Positions 8,819-16,397 of a stretch of DNA of 64,000 nucleotides are shown here, in pieces. The stretch lies in contig CATOTH010000010.1 in NCBI GenBank assembly GCA_951813065.1, positions 186,001-250,000 on the forward strand, in the 5' to 3' direction. Positions within the stretch are counted from its first letter, which is position 1. Each line of letters begins with the position of its first letter. The notes beneath the pieces are model-generated. The model saw only the letters and a program-made list of their open reading frames with translations. It was not told the DNA's origin and searched no databases. A program made the position numbers and the translations under genes. Source of the stretch: an uncultured Bryobacterales bacterium (GTDB lineage: Bacteria; Acidobacteriota; Terriglobia; Bryobacterales; UBA6623).

Positions 8819-11044
8819 ATGAATGGACCTGACAAGACCTTGACCCAAGGTGCGGCCGCGCTCGAGGGGGGCGACGGAGAAGCAGGACGCGCGGCTGGCC
8901 CTGCCGGTCCTGCTGCCGAATCCAGCGTCGCGGCGTGCTGGGTGCCTTCCGACCGGTCGTCCCGGGTTGGCGGTATCAACATCGGTGGGATGGTATACGT
9001 GAGCGCGGGCTCGGATTGCCTTCCGGAAGGGGAGCCGAAGGGTTCCGTAATCGATGCCTCCCTCCAAGTTGCGGCGAACGCCCCGTCGGACACGGCGAGG
9101 TTTTACTCCTACGATCCGACGTACGAGACGCTCACCCCGAGCGAGCGCCGGGTCTATTTGCGATGGCTGGCCACGGGCCGGTCGGACCCGCACATCGAGA
9201 CCCCTTGTGTCCGGCTCTACTTTCTCGGCCTGGAACGCCGCGCGTTGCTGGACGATCCCGATCCCGAGGAGCGAGCCGAGCTGTTTGCCGAGGTCGAGCG
9301 CCTGCGCAACATCTATGACGACGACGAGAACATTGCAGAGGAATTGGACCGGTTCCTTGATCTAGCGCCGATCTTCGACGCCTTGGGCTATGTTCCGAAC
9401 CTGAGGAAACTGGCCGAACGCAACTGGAACGAGTTGCCGTTGCCGCTGGCGGTCAGCCTCGGACGCAAGCTGGCGCATGAGCAGGCCATCGACGGTCGCT
9501 GGCTGTTCAGCTGGTGGCTGACAAGCCCCCAAACGAAGGTGCGGGCGCCGCATCGAGATTTCCTGGACGAGCTTGCTGCGCTGTTCTCCATCCGCCTCGC
9601 TGCGGCCTTCCCCAAGGGATACACCGTGCGCAGCCCCGGGCGGCGGCTTCAGGTGGAATACTGTTCCGCCAGCAACGAGTACCGTCGGGACCTTCGCTCC
9701 GAGCTGGCCTGGTGTCCCGATGTCTCGCGGCTCACCAGGCCTCCGAAACTGGCTGCCAACCTCGTGGCTGAATGCATGGCCGCCCTTGGCCCGTATATCC
9801 GGTTCGTCCAGCGGCGGCCCAGGGAAAGGGAGACGGTCGCCGCCCAGATGCTGCTTCCGGCCGACCTCGCGGCGAGCCGCCAGAACAGCGGCTTGCAGAC
9901 GCTAGACGCTTGGGTGAACGAATGCATTCGCGAGCGCGACGGAGAGGCGTTGATTGACGAACTGTTGAAGCTGTTCGATGGCGAGAGGCCGTCGAGCGTC
10001 CGGCACCAGCGTCTGGAGCGGGTCACGCGTGCGCTCAAGGGCATGGGTGTGGGGCTGGCTCCGCATCCGCGCTGGACGTACCTGGCGCTGAAGCTTGGAG
10101 ATCCGATCGTGCTGTACAGGGATCCCGGCATGGCCGAGCGCTGGAGGAACGCGTCTCCGAGGTACGAGCCGATCTTGACTGCACTGCGTTGCGGCGCGTT
10201 CGTGGCGCAGGCTGGCGGCCGGGTGTCGAGCCGCGAGCGGCGAGTCCTGAACGCGATGGTGGAGCATAGCAAGTGGGTCAAACCCGAGGATCAGGTGCGG
10301 CTCCGGGCGGATGTTCGCTGGGTGGTCAGGAAGCGGCAGAGCCTGCTCGCTTTGAGGCGGCGCTGCGAGCGCTACCCGACGGTCTACCTGCTGGCGATTC
10401 TCGAACTCGCTGTCGCGGTCGCCCTGGCGGACGGGCTGGCTGACCCTGTCGCGGTAGAGGCTGTTCAGAAACTCTACCGTGCGACGGGCATGCCCGACGA
10501 CGAAGCCTACGCCAGCCTCCACAGGATGTCGGCCGACGCGCACGCCGAGGATGTCGCCGAGTTCCGGCCTCAATGCGCGCCTCCTGCCCCGAACGCCGAG
10601 GGACGCAATGGAACGGGGGCGGAGTTGGAATCGGCCGAGGACGTCCTGGATGCCGGGCGCATCTCGCGCATCATCGAGGACACCCAGAAGGTTTCCAGGG
10701 TGTTGTCGGAAGTGTTCACCGAGGACGGAGAGATTGACGGTGAGCAGGCTGCCGAGCGTGGGAAGGCTCCGCAGGCGCCGGCCGGTCTGGACGGTCTGGA
10801 CGAGGCGCACAGTGCGCTCGTCCGGAACCTGCTGGAGAAACCGTCTTGGAGCGAGAGTGAATTCTCGCAGCTTGCCAGCGGTTTCGGCCTGATGCCTGGC
10901 GGCGCCCTGGAATCGATCAATGAGTGGTCGTTCGAATGTTTCGGGGACGCTCTGCTAGTGGACGATCTGGAACTCACGATCAACGACGAAGTGCTCCGGG
11001 CGATGGGGAGCGAATCAAGGGCCGTCTCGAATGCCGCAGTGTAG
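8819..11044 (+). CDS. TerB-N/TerB-C domain protein
   Basis: A 741-residue protein with start ATGAATGGACC at 8819. Residues about 45-190 match the TerB-N pattern: GGINIGGMVYV, then YDPTYETLTPSERRVYLRWL and CVRLYFLGLERR. The middle is helical, with a TerB-like segment around 455-530 (GGRVSSRERRVLNAMVEHS). The C-terminus (about 610-735) matches TerB-C: IIEDTQKVSRVLSEVF, LDEAHSALVRNLL, ESINEWSFECFGDALLVDD. Proteins of this kind are cytoplasmic and have been described by comparative genomics as parts of Ter-related stress or anti-phage modules together with P-loop ATPases and superfamily II helicases. Here the ATPase gene overlaps its 3' end by 14 bases, indicating coupled translation. Biochemical activity is unknown; it has no recognisable catalytic motif. 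Confidence 0.88.
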   Translation: MNGPDKTLTQGAAALEGGDGEAGRAAGPAGPAAESSVAACWVPSDRSSRVGGINIGGMVYVSAGSDCLPEGEPKGSVIDASLQVAANAPSDTARFYSYDPTYETLTPSERRVYLRWLATGRSDPHIETPCVRLYFLGLERRALLDDPDPEERAELFAEVERLRNIYDDDENIAEELDRFLDLAPIFDALGYVPNLRKLAERNWNELPLPLAVSLGRKLAHEQAIDGRWLFSWWLTSPQTKVRAPHRDFLDELAALFSIRLAAAFPKGYTVRSPGRRLQVEYCSASNEYRRDLRSELAWCPDVSRLTRPPKLAANLVAECMAALGPYIRFVQRRPRERETVAAQMLLPADLAASRQNSGLQTLDAWVNECIRERDGEALIDELLKLFDGERPSSVRHQRLERVTRALKGMGVGLAPHPRWTYLALKLGDPIVLYRDPGMAERWRNASPRYEPILTALRCGAFVAQAGGRVSSRERRVLNAMVEHSKWVKPEDQVRLRADVRWVVRKRQSLLALRRRCERYPTVYLLAILELAVAVALADGLADPVAVEAVQKLYRATGMPDDEAYASLHRMSADAHAEDVAEFRPQCAPPAPNAEGRNGTGAELESAEDVLDAGRISRIIEDTQKVSRVLSEVFTEDGEIDGEQAAERGKAPQAPAGLDGLDEAHSALVRNLLEKPSWSESEFSQLASGFGLMPGGALESINEWSFECFGDALLVDDLELTINDEVLRAMGSESRAVSNAAV

Positions 11045-12341
11045 TATCCGGCGTCGCGAGCGCGACGTCATCATCCAGGCCCTGCGAGCTGGAGTCGTTC
11101 CCCGGCTCGGGCTGCAGCACATTCAGGTCGGTCGGGCACGCGAGATCGAGGAGATGGTGCGGGATGTCGCACGCATTCAGGACTCGGGCGCGACAATCCG
11201 CTTCGTGATCGGCGAATACGGATCGGGGAAGACATTTTTCTTGAACCTCGTGCGCCTGATCGCACTTGAAAAGGGCCTGGTGACGATGTCGGCGGACCTG
11301 GCGCCTGATCGGCGCCTCCACGCGAGCGGCGGGCAGGCTCGCTCGCTGTTCGCCGAGATGACGCGGAACCTGTCGACTCGCACCAAGCAGGACGGAGGGG
11401 CCCTCCCCAGCGTTGTGGAGCGATTCGTGTCTCTGGCGGCGAAGGAGGCGGGTGAAGGCGGGGATGTGAACGCAGTCATCCGCAGCCGGCTCGCGCACCT
11501 CGAGGAGTACGTTGGCGGCTTCGATTTCGCGACCGTTCTGTCGCGGTACTGGCAGGGCCACGAAGAGGGTGACGAGCAATTGAAATCGAACGCCTTGCGC
11601 TGGCTTCGGGCGGAGTTCGCCACACGCACCGACGCCCGCGCCGCGCTCGGTGTGCGCACGTTCATCGACGACGCCAGCGTCTACGACCACCTGAAGCTGT
11701 ACTCCGCGTTCGTCCGTGAGGCGGGATATGGCGGCTTGGTGGTCGTTCTCGACGAGATGGTGAATCTCTACAAGCTCGTCAACAGCCGTGCCCGCAACGT
11801 CAACTACGAGCAAATCCTGCGCATATTGAACGATGTCCTGCAAGGCAGCGCCTCGCACCTTGGGTTCGTCATGGGCGGCACGCCGGAGTTCCTAATGGAC
11901 ACGCGGCGAGGACTCTACAGCTACCAGGCCTTGCAGTCCCGCCTGGCCGAGAACACGTTCGCCAGGGACGGGTTGGTGGACCTGTCCGGTCCGGTGATCC
12001 AGCTTCAGAACCTCTCACCCGAGGACATGTATGTGCTGTTGGACAACATCCGGGGTGTGTTCGCGTCCTGTGCCAACGGTAATGAGTCCGTTCCCAAGGA
12101 GTGCCTCACTGCGTTCATGCAGCACTGCTCGAAACGCATCGGAGATGCGTACTTCCGGACGCCCCGGAACACGGTGAAGGCGTTCGTGAACTTGCTCTCG
12201 GTCATCGAGCAGAACCCGGGCGCCGACTGGCAGCAACTGGTCGGCGGAGTGGAGATCGACGGCGACCGCGCAGACGGCCCGGACCAGGGCCTGTCCATTG
12301 ACGACAGCGCCGATGACGAGCTCGCCACGTTCAGGCTGTGA
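11031..12341 (+). CDS. BREX-type ATP-binding protein (DUF2791/BrxD-like P-loop ATPase)
   Basis: A 436-residue P-loop ATPase starting at the ATG at 11031, inside the last codons of the TerB gene. The N-terminal signature IIQALRAGVVPRLGLQHIQVG is typical of DUF2791-like, BREX-associated ATPases. Walker A is GEYGSGKT (residues 61-68) and Walker B is GLVVVLDEM (about 233-241). A possible sensor-type motif follows (LGFVMGGTPEF), and the C-terminal part (GPVIQLQNLSPEDMYVLL) matches the helical lid of the family. Inferred role: ATP-driven component of a TerB/BREX-like defence or DNA-transaction module. BrxC/BrxD relatives are usually encoded beside a BrxHI-like helicase; in this window that helicase starts about 4 kb downstream. 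No methyltransferase or PglZ phosphatase gene is visible nearby. Confidence 0.88.
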   Translation: MPQCSIRRRERDVIIQALRAGVVPRLGLQHIQVGRAREIEEMVRDVARIQDSGATIRFVIGEYGSGKTFFLNLVRLIALEKGLVTMSADLAPDRRLHASGGQARSLFAEMTRNLSTRTKQDGGALPSVVERFVSLAAKEAGEGGDVNAVIRSRLAHLEEYVGGFDFATVLSRYWQGHEEGDEQLKSNALRWLRAEFATRTDARAALGVRTFIDDASVYDHLKLYSAFVREAGYGGLVVVLDEMVNLYKLVNSRARNVNYEQILRILNDVLQGSASHLGFVMGGTPEFLMDTRRGLYSYQALQSRLAENTFARDGLVDLSGPVIQLQNLSPEDMYVLLDNIRGVFASCANGNESVPKECLTAFMQHCSKRIGDAYFRTPRNTVKAFVNLLSVIEQNPGADWQQLVGGVEIDGDRADGPDQGLSIDDSADDELATFRL

Positions 12342-12422
12342 CCCCGAGTTGAATGAGCCTTCGGGCGGCAGAGAACGTTCCGCCGTACCGCTCCTGCCGT
12401 TATTCCCGCCGATCCGATGCGG

Positions 12423-13751
12423 CTAGTCGCGGTGCAGCGGCGCGATACCGAAATCGCGCAGGGTGCTCGCCACCGTCGGCGGTTTGAGCCGGATTCGGTC
12501 GTCGGTCAGAAGATAGGAAAAGACGTAGCCGATTCCGAGGAGCAGGACCCCGATCAGGAAGCAGTAGATGATGACGCGGTCGGGAAACTGATCCTTCAGG
12601 TGCGCCACGTAAAGCGGGCCGAAAACCCCTGCCGCCGCCCAGGCCGTGAGTATCGCTCCATATATTGCGGACATTCTCTTGGCTCCGAAGACATCCAGCA
12701 CGAAAGACGGCATGGTTGCGAATCCGCCTCCGAAGCAAAGCAGCACGTAGCAGACGAGCGTGCAAAAGATCCACGGATCGCGTTCGGTCATCAAGGCGCC
12801 GAAAACGATCATCTGGCTGCCCAGCAAGATCCTGAACGTGCGCGTGCGGCCGATGCGGTCGGAAAGCGACCCCCAAAACAGCCTCCCCGCTCCGTTGAAC
12901 AAGGAGCTGACCGCGATCAGCGTGGCACCGTATTCCGCAAGGGTTTCCGGCTCGATCGAGGGATCGGCGAGTCCCCAAACGTCTTGCAGCAATGGTGACT
13001 GAAAGCTGATGACGGAGATTCCGGCTGCGATGTTGAAGAAGAAGACAAGCCACATTGTCAGGAACTTGGCGGAGCGGAGGCACAGCCGGATCGAGCCGGG
13101 GGCATCGGGATCTTCCGGGCCCGGGCTGCCTTGGGCGCTTGCCGGCTTCGCGGGTGAAGCTGTCGGAGGGTTGCTCAAGACCAGGCTCGACGGGAGCAGG
13201 ATGCAGGCGAACACGATACCCAGCCACATGAAGATGAGTGGCAGGTTTCCGTCCATGCGGACGACCAGGAACGGCGCGAGCACCTTGCTCAACAAGAATG
13301 CGCCGAGGCCGAATCCCATCACGACGATGCCGGTCGCCAGTCCCTTGCGGTCGGGGAACCATTTCGCCACCGTCGCCACCGGGGTCACGTAGCCGAGTCC
13401 GATCCCGGCGCCGCCAATGACGCCGTAGCCGAGATAGAACAGCCAGAGAACCTCCAGGTGAAGCGCCAGGCCGGCGATGATATAGCCGCCCGCGAACATC
13501 ACGCTGCCGGCAGTGGCCAGTTTTCGCGGGCCGAGTCGCGGCAATGCCTGGCCGGCCCAGGCCGCCGAAATGCCTAGCGAGAAGATCGCGATGCTGAACG
13601 CCCAGGCGGTGTCCAGGAACGACCATCCCAACTGTTTGACCAGGAGCGTCTGAAAAAAGCTCCAGGCATAGACCGTCCCGAAACAGATCTGCAACAAGGT
13701 GCAGATCAGCGCTGTGACGCTGCGCGGCAGGACGGTCGTGGGAAAGATCAT
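12423..13751 (-). CDS. MFS transporter, oxalate/formate antiporter-like (OFA) family
   Basis: A 442-residue membrane protein with about twelve hydrophobic segments. The OFA signature between segments 4 and 5 is clear: GGAGIGLGYVTPVATVAKWF then PDRKGLATGIVVMG. The loop after segment 8 carries the MFS motif GSLSDRIGRTRTF. A polar linker rich in Pro/Ala (residues about 190-215) separates the halves. OFA carriers exchange small carboxylates across the cytoplasmic membrane; the substrate here cannot be read from sequence. It is the last gene of a three-gene leftward operon, 2 bases after the HAMP sensor gene, and converges on the BREX-type ATPase gene with 81 bases between stops. Confidence 0.92.
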   Translation of the reverse strand: MIFPTTVLPRSVTALICTLLQICFGTVYAWSFFQTLLVKQLGWSFLDTAWAFSIAIFSLGISAAWAGQALPRLGPRKLATAGSVMFAGGYIIAGLALHLEVLWLFYLGYGVIGGAGIGLGYVTPVATVAKWFPDRKGLATGIVVMGFGLGAFLLSKVLAPFLVVRMDGNLPLIFMWLGIVFACILLPSSLVLSNPPTASPAKPASAQGSPGPEDPDAPGSIRLCLRSAKFLTMWLVFFFNIAAGISVISFQSPLLQDVWGLADPSIEPETLAEYGATLIAVSSLFNGAGRLFWGSLSDRIGRTRTFRILLGSQMIVFGALMTERDPWIFCTLVCYVLLCFGGGFATMPSFVLDVFGAKRMSAIYGAILTAWAAAGVFGPLYVAHLKDQFPDRVIIYCFLIGVLLLGIGYVFSYLLTDDRIRLKPPTVASTLRDFGIAPLHRD

Positions 13752-13753
13752 TG

Positions 13754-14527
13754 CTAGCCCAGGCCCATGGCCCCGGAATCGGGCCCTCCGAGACCTGTCA
13801 TCGAAGTTCGTCGGGCCTTCTTGTCGTCCATCACCTCTGCGAAGTAGCGGAACAGTCGGGCCAGCTGCCCGATTTCGTCGTCGCGAACAAGGAGGTCGTC
13901 ATGCGCAACGATGGCTTCGTCACGGTCACGTGCGAGCCGCACGGCATAGGCGGTGAGCAGTTCGATTTTCCTGCCGACGAGACTGACGAACCAGATGGTG
14001 GCGAGCACGCCTGCAATGAAAATGCTTGAAATGAGATAGACCTGCTGGCCGATCGCCCCCTGGATCTTGAGTGTGATCAAGCCCATGTCCATCCCGATGT
14101 GAACGGCACCCGCAACGCTCGCCAGAATCGGGCTGCTGACTTCCACGAAATCCCCCATCCCCGGAAGCCGCCGTTCGATGGTTTCCAGGTTGAATGGGTC
14201 GCCATTCCGGATTTCCGCCGGGATTCCCGGCACGAACGTGTGCGCGAGGAACTCACCCGACTCGTTCGTGATGTAGATGTAGCTGATTCCCTGGATCTCG
14301 ACGAACTGGTCGATCAGAGATTGCAGCGCTGAGAGATCGCGGTTCAGGATGATGTCGACGCTGGCGTCGGCGATCGTCTTGGCGATGCCCTTGCTGTTGC
14401 TTTCGTATTCGTTCGACAAGTGCGTGTCGACCGTGTACACGCACAGAATGGATGTGGACACGCCAATCAGGCCGAACAGCAAGAAAATCCCGAATAGCGT
14501 TTTCTGAAAGAGTTTATGGATTTTCAT
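13754..14527 (-). CDS. Membrane sensor with periplasmic domain and HAMP-like linker, no output domain
   Basis: A 257-residue protein. A first transmembrane segment (residues about 10-31, LFGIFLLFGLIGVSTSILC) is followed by a periplasmic sensor-like region (about 32-150, with ISYIYITNESGEFLAHTF and GAVHIGMDMG, reminiscent of Cache/GGDEF-associated sensor domains). A second transmembrane segment (about 158-178) leads into a HAMP-like region ending DDEIGQLARLFRYFAEVM. The protein then stops, after a short tail, with no kinase, cyclase or chemotaxis domain. It sits 1 base after the solute-binding-protein gene and 2 bases before the MFS gene, so it is probably a signal-coupling subunit for ligand recognised by its neighbour. 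Which output protein it talks to is not visible here. Confidence 0.78.
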   Translation of the reverse strand: MKIHKLFQKTLFGIFLLFGLIGVSTSILCVYTVDTHLSNEYESNSKGIAKTIADASVDIILNRDLSALQSLIDQFVEIQGISYIYITNESGEFLAHTFVPGIPAEIRNGDPFNLETIERRLPGMGDFVEVSSPILASVAGAVHIGMDMGLITLKIQGAIGQQVYLISSIFIAGVLATIWFVSLVGRKIELLTAYAVRLARDRDEAIVAHDDLLVRDDEIGQLARLFRYFAEVMDDKKARRTSMTGLGGPDSGAMGLG

Positions 14528-14528
14528 G

Positions 14529-15812
14529 TCATGAGAACCTGTCTTCCCAACTGTCCAAGGTCACGAACCGGTCGTCCTGGACGATGGTGTAGTAGACCTG
14601 TTGCAAACCCTGTCTGCGGGACTCGCTGAAGGAAACCATCTCGCCGATGCCCAGATCGTAATCCTTGACCGAGAACACGGCGTCTTCAAGGTTGGTTCGC
14701 TGCGGGTCTTCCCCGAGCCGGTTCAGGATTTCCACCATCAGCTTGGCATCGAGGAATCCTTCCAGGCTGACGAAACTGTGCGCAAATGGCGTGTAGCTTT
14801 CCTTCACCAACTCGGCCGGAGCTTCGGGACTGTAGCGCTTCATCAGGTCGCGGTATTCCCGGACCGCCGGAATCGAGGTGTCCTCGTAGCTGGGCACAAC
14901 CTGCGAGTTGACCAGCAGCCTGGTGTAGCGCTGGCTGTCTTCTCTCCCTTCCGAGATCAGCTCAAGCAGGTTCTCGCTGCCAACGAAGGAGAGGTTGGCG
15001 ATCGGGACCTCGAGCCCCAGATCGACAGCCTCGCGCAGGAACGCCGCGCACGCGGCATACGCGCCAATGCAGATCACGGCATCGGGCTGCGACTCCTCAA
15101 GGATTTCAACCTGGCGGCGCATGCTGCCGGTGAACTGCTGGCCTCGCCGATAGGTGGCCTCGCCGACGATCTTCTCCCCGTATTTACTCAGGGCCTGGCG
15201 CACACCCGCCCAGCCGCTACGCCCATAGGCGTCGGCTTGGTAGAACACGCCGATGCGTCTCTTGCCGATGGAGACGAAATTGTCGACCAGCCCCTCCGTT
15301 TCCTGGCCATAGGACGCGCGGAGGTTGAAGGCGAACTCGCCGTACGGGGGCTCCCGTTGCGGCTGGGCGCCGGTGAACGGGAAAAACATGTACACGGTCT
15401 TGTCCTGAAACTTCTTCAGCATCGGAAGCACCCGCGTCACCGTGGGAGTGCCGACGTAGCCGAACAGCGCGAACACCTGGTCTTCCAGCATCAGGGCCAT
15501 CGTGTTCTGTACGGATGGATCCGGCTGGTACCCGTCGTCGTAGGTCTTGAGCACCACCTTGCGGCCGTGGACGCCACCGGCCCGGTTAATGTGCTCGAAG
15601 TAGGCTTGAGCGCCTCGATACAACTCGATGCCGAGGCCTCTGGACGGGCCAGAGAACGCCGCCGACATACCAAGAACGATTTCCATTGCTGTTACTCCTG
15701 TTGTCTCCTCGGCCTCTCCGGGAGACGCCAGCCATGGCGCAGCCAGGCTTCCCCCCAGAGTTGCGCGGAGCGCATCTCGTCTTGTCATCCGGAACACGGC
15801 ACGCCCCCGCAT
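14529..15812 (-). CDS. Tat-exported ABC-type solute-binding protein (Peripla_BP_6/LivJ-like)
   Basis: Up to 427 residues. ATG codons at 15812 and 15788 are both possible; the second places the twin-arginine motif TRRDALRATLGG at the N-terminus. The mature part is a type I periplasmic binding protein of the branched-chain amino-acid/amide class: IVLGMSAAFSGPSRGLG, AYFEHINRAGGVHGRKV, LKTYDDGYQPDPSVQN, FALFGYVGTPTV, RRIGVFYQADAYGRSGWAGV. No ABC permease or ATPase gene is nearby; instead the operon continues with a HAMP sensor and an OFA MFS carrier. The protein is therefore more likely to present ligand to the sensor, or to feed the MFS carrier, than to serve a conventional ABC importer. That reading is inference. 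Confidence 0.88.
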   Translation of the reverse strand: MRGRAVFRMTRRDALRATLGGSLAAPWLASPGEAEETTGVTAMEIVLGMSAAFSGPSRGLGIELYRGAQAYFEHINRAGGVHGRKVVLKTYDDGYQPDPSVQNTMALMLEDQVFALFGYVGTPTVTRVLPMLKKFQDKTVYMFFPFTGAQPQREPPYGEFAFNLRASYGQETEGLVDNFVSIGKRRIGVFYQADAYGRSGWAGVRQALSKYGEKIVGEATYRRGQQFTGSMRRQVEILEESQPDAVICIGAYAACAAFLREAVDLGLEVPIANLSFVGSENLLELISEGREDSQRYTRLLVNSQVVPSYEDTSIPAVREYRDLMKRYSPEAPAELVKESYTPFAHSFVSLEGFLDAKLMVEILNRLGEDPQRTNLEDAVFSVKDYDLGIGEMVSFSESRRQGLQQVYYTIVQDDRFVTLDSWEDRFS

Positions 15813-16397
15813 TCTTCGGTCCGGTCGCCGTCAGTGAAGGCTACGGAGTTGCGTGTCGAAGAGACCATCTCCGAGATCCGGCCTCGGGAGCGTCGGACCC
15901 CGCCAGCCTTCCAGTCCGGCGGGCCAATTGCCGCGGTCTGTTGCGATGCTTGGAACATCCTCATCCAACAACTTGTCAGCGTCACCTGGACGGGGTAACG
16001 CGAGCCGGCGCGTCATGTCTCGTCGATGTCGGTTGCATTGTATTACAAGCCATGTCAGATGCTTTGGATTATCGGAAGGTGATGGCTGGTATTCAGGGCC
16101 GACGGGTCGGGGAGACTCAGCTGGGCCAATGGGAGATTGCATGTGCCTTGAACGTCCGACCGGAAGCTCGCGAGCGCTGCCAGGTGTGGTTCCTGCGTGG
16201 TACTGCCTGCCGCGCCCTGATCCGCGGCTCCTTGACAGCCTGTGCGGCCCGCCTATTCCCGCCAGTGTGCCGGCTTGTTATACTCCTGCCAGCAACAAGG
16301 TTTCGCTGGTCGGCAAGATACCTTGAGCCCAAATAGCACCTGGCCGGCTGGCTCGGGCCCTGTCGCCAGTATTCCCGCATAGCTTCGCAGCGCGCGT
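15813..16397. other. Intergenic, no supported gene
   Basis: These 585 bases lie between divergent genes, the leftward solute-binding-protein operon and the rightward helicase. The open frames have biased, unstructured translations. I see no transposase remnant, inverted terminal repeat or direct repeat that would document how the transport operon came to lie between the ATPase and the helicase. Confidence 0.5.

Noticed and set aside
12360..12390. GGCGG/CCGCC inverted repeat between the ATPase and MFS stops
   Set aside because: Only about five pairs and no T-run; in sequence this GC-rich such a match is expected by chance.
15853..16326. 157-codon rightward open frame before the helicase
   Set aside because: No family resemblance, biased composition and no ribosome binding site; the helicase has its own start at 16398.
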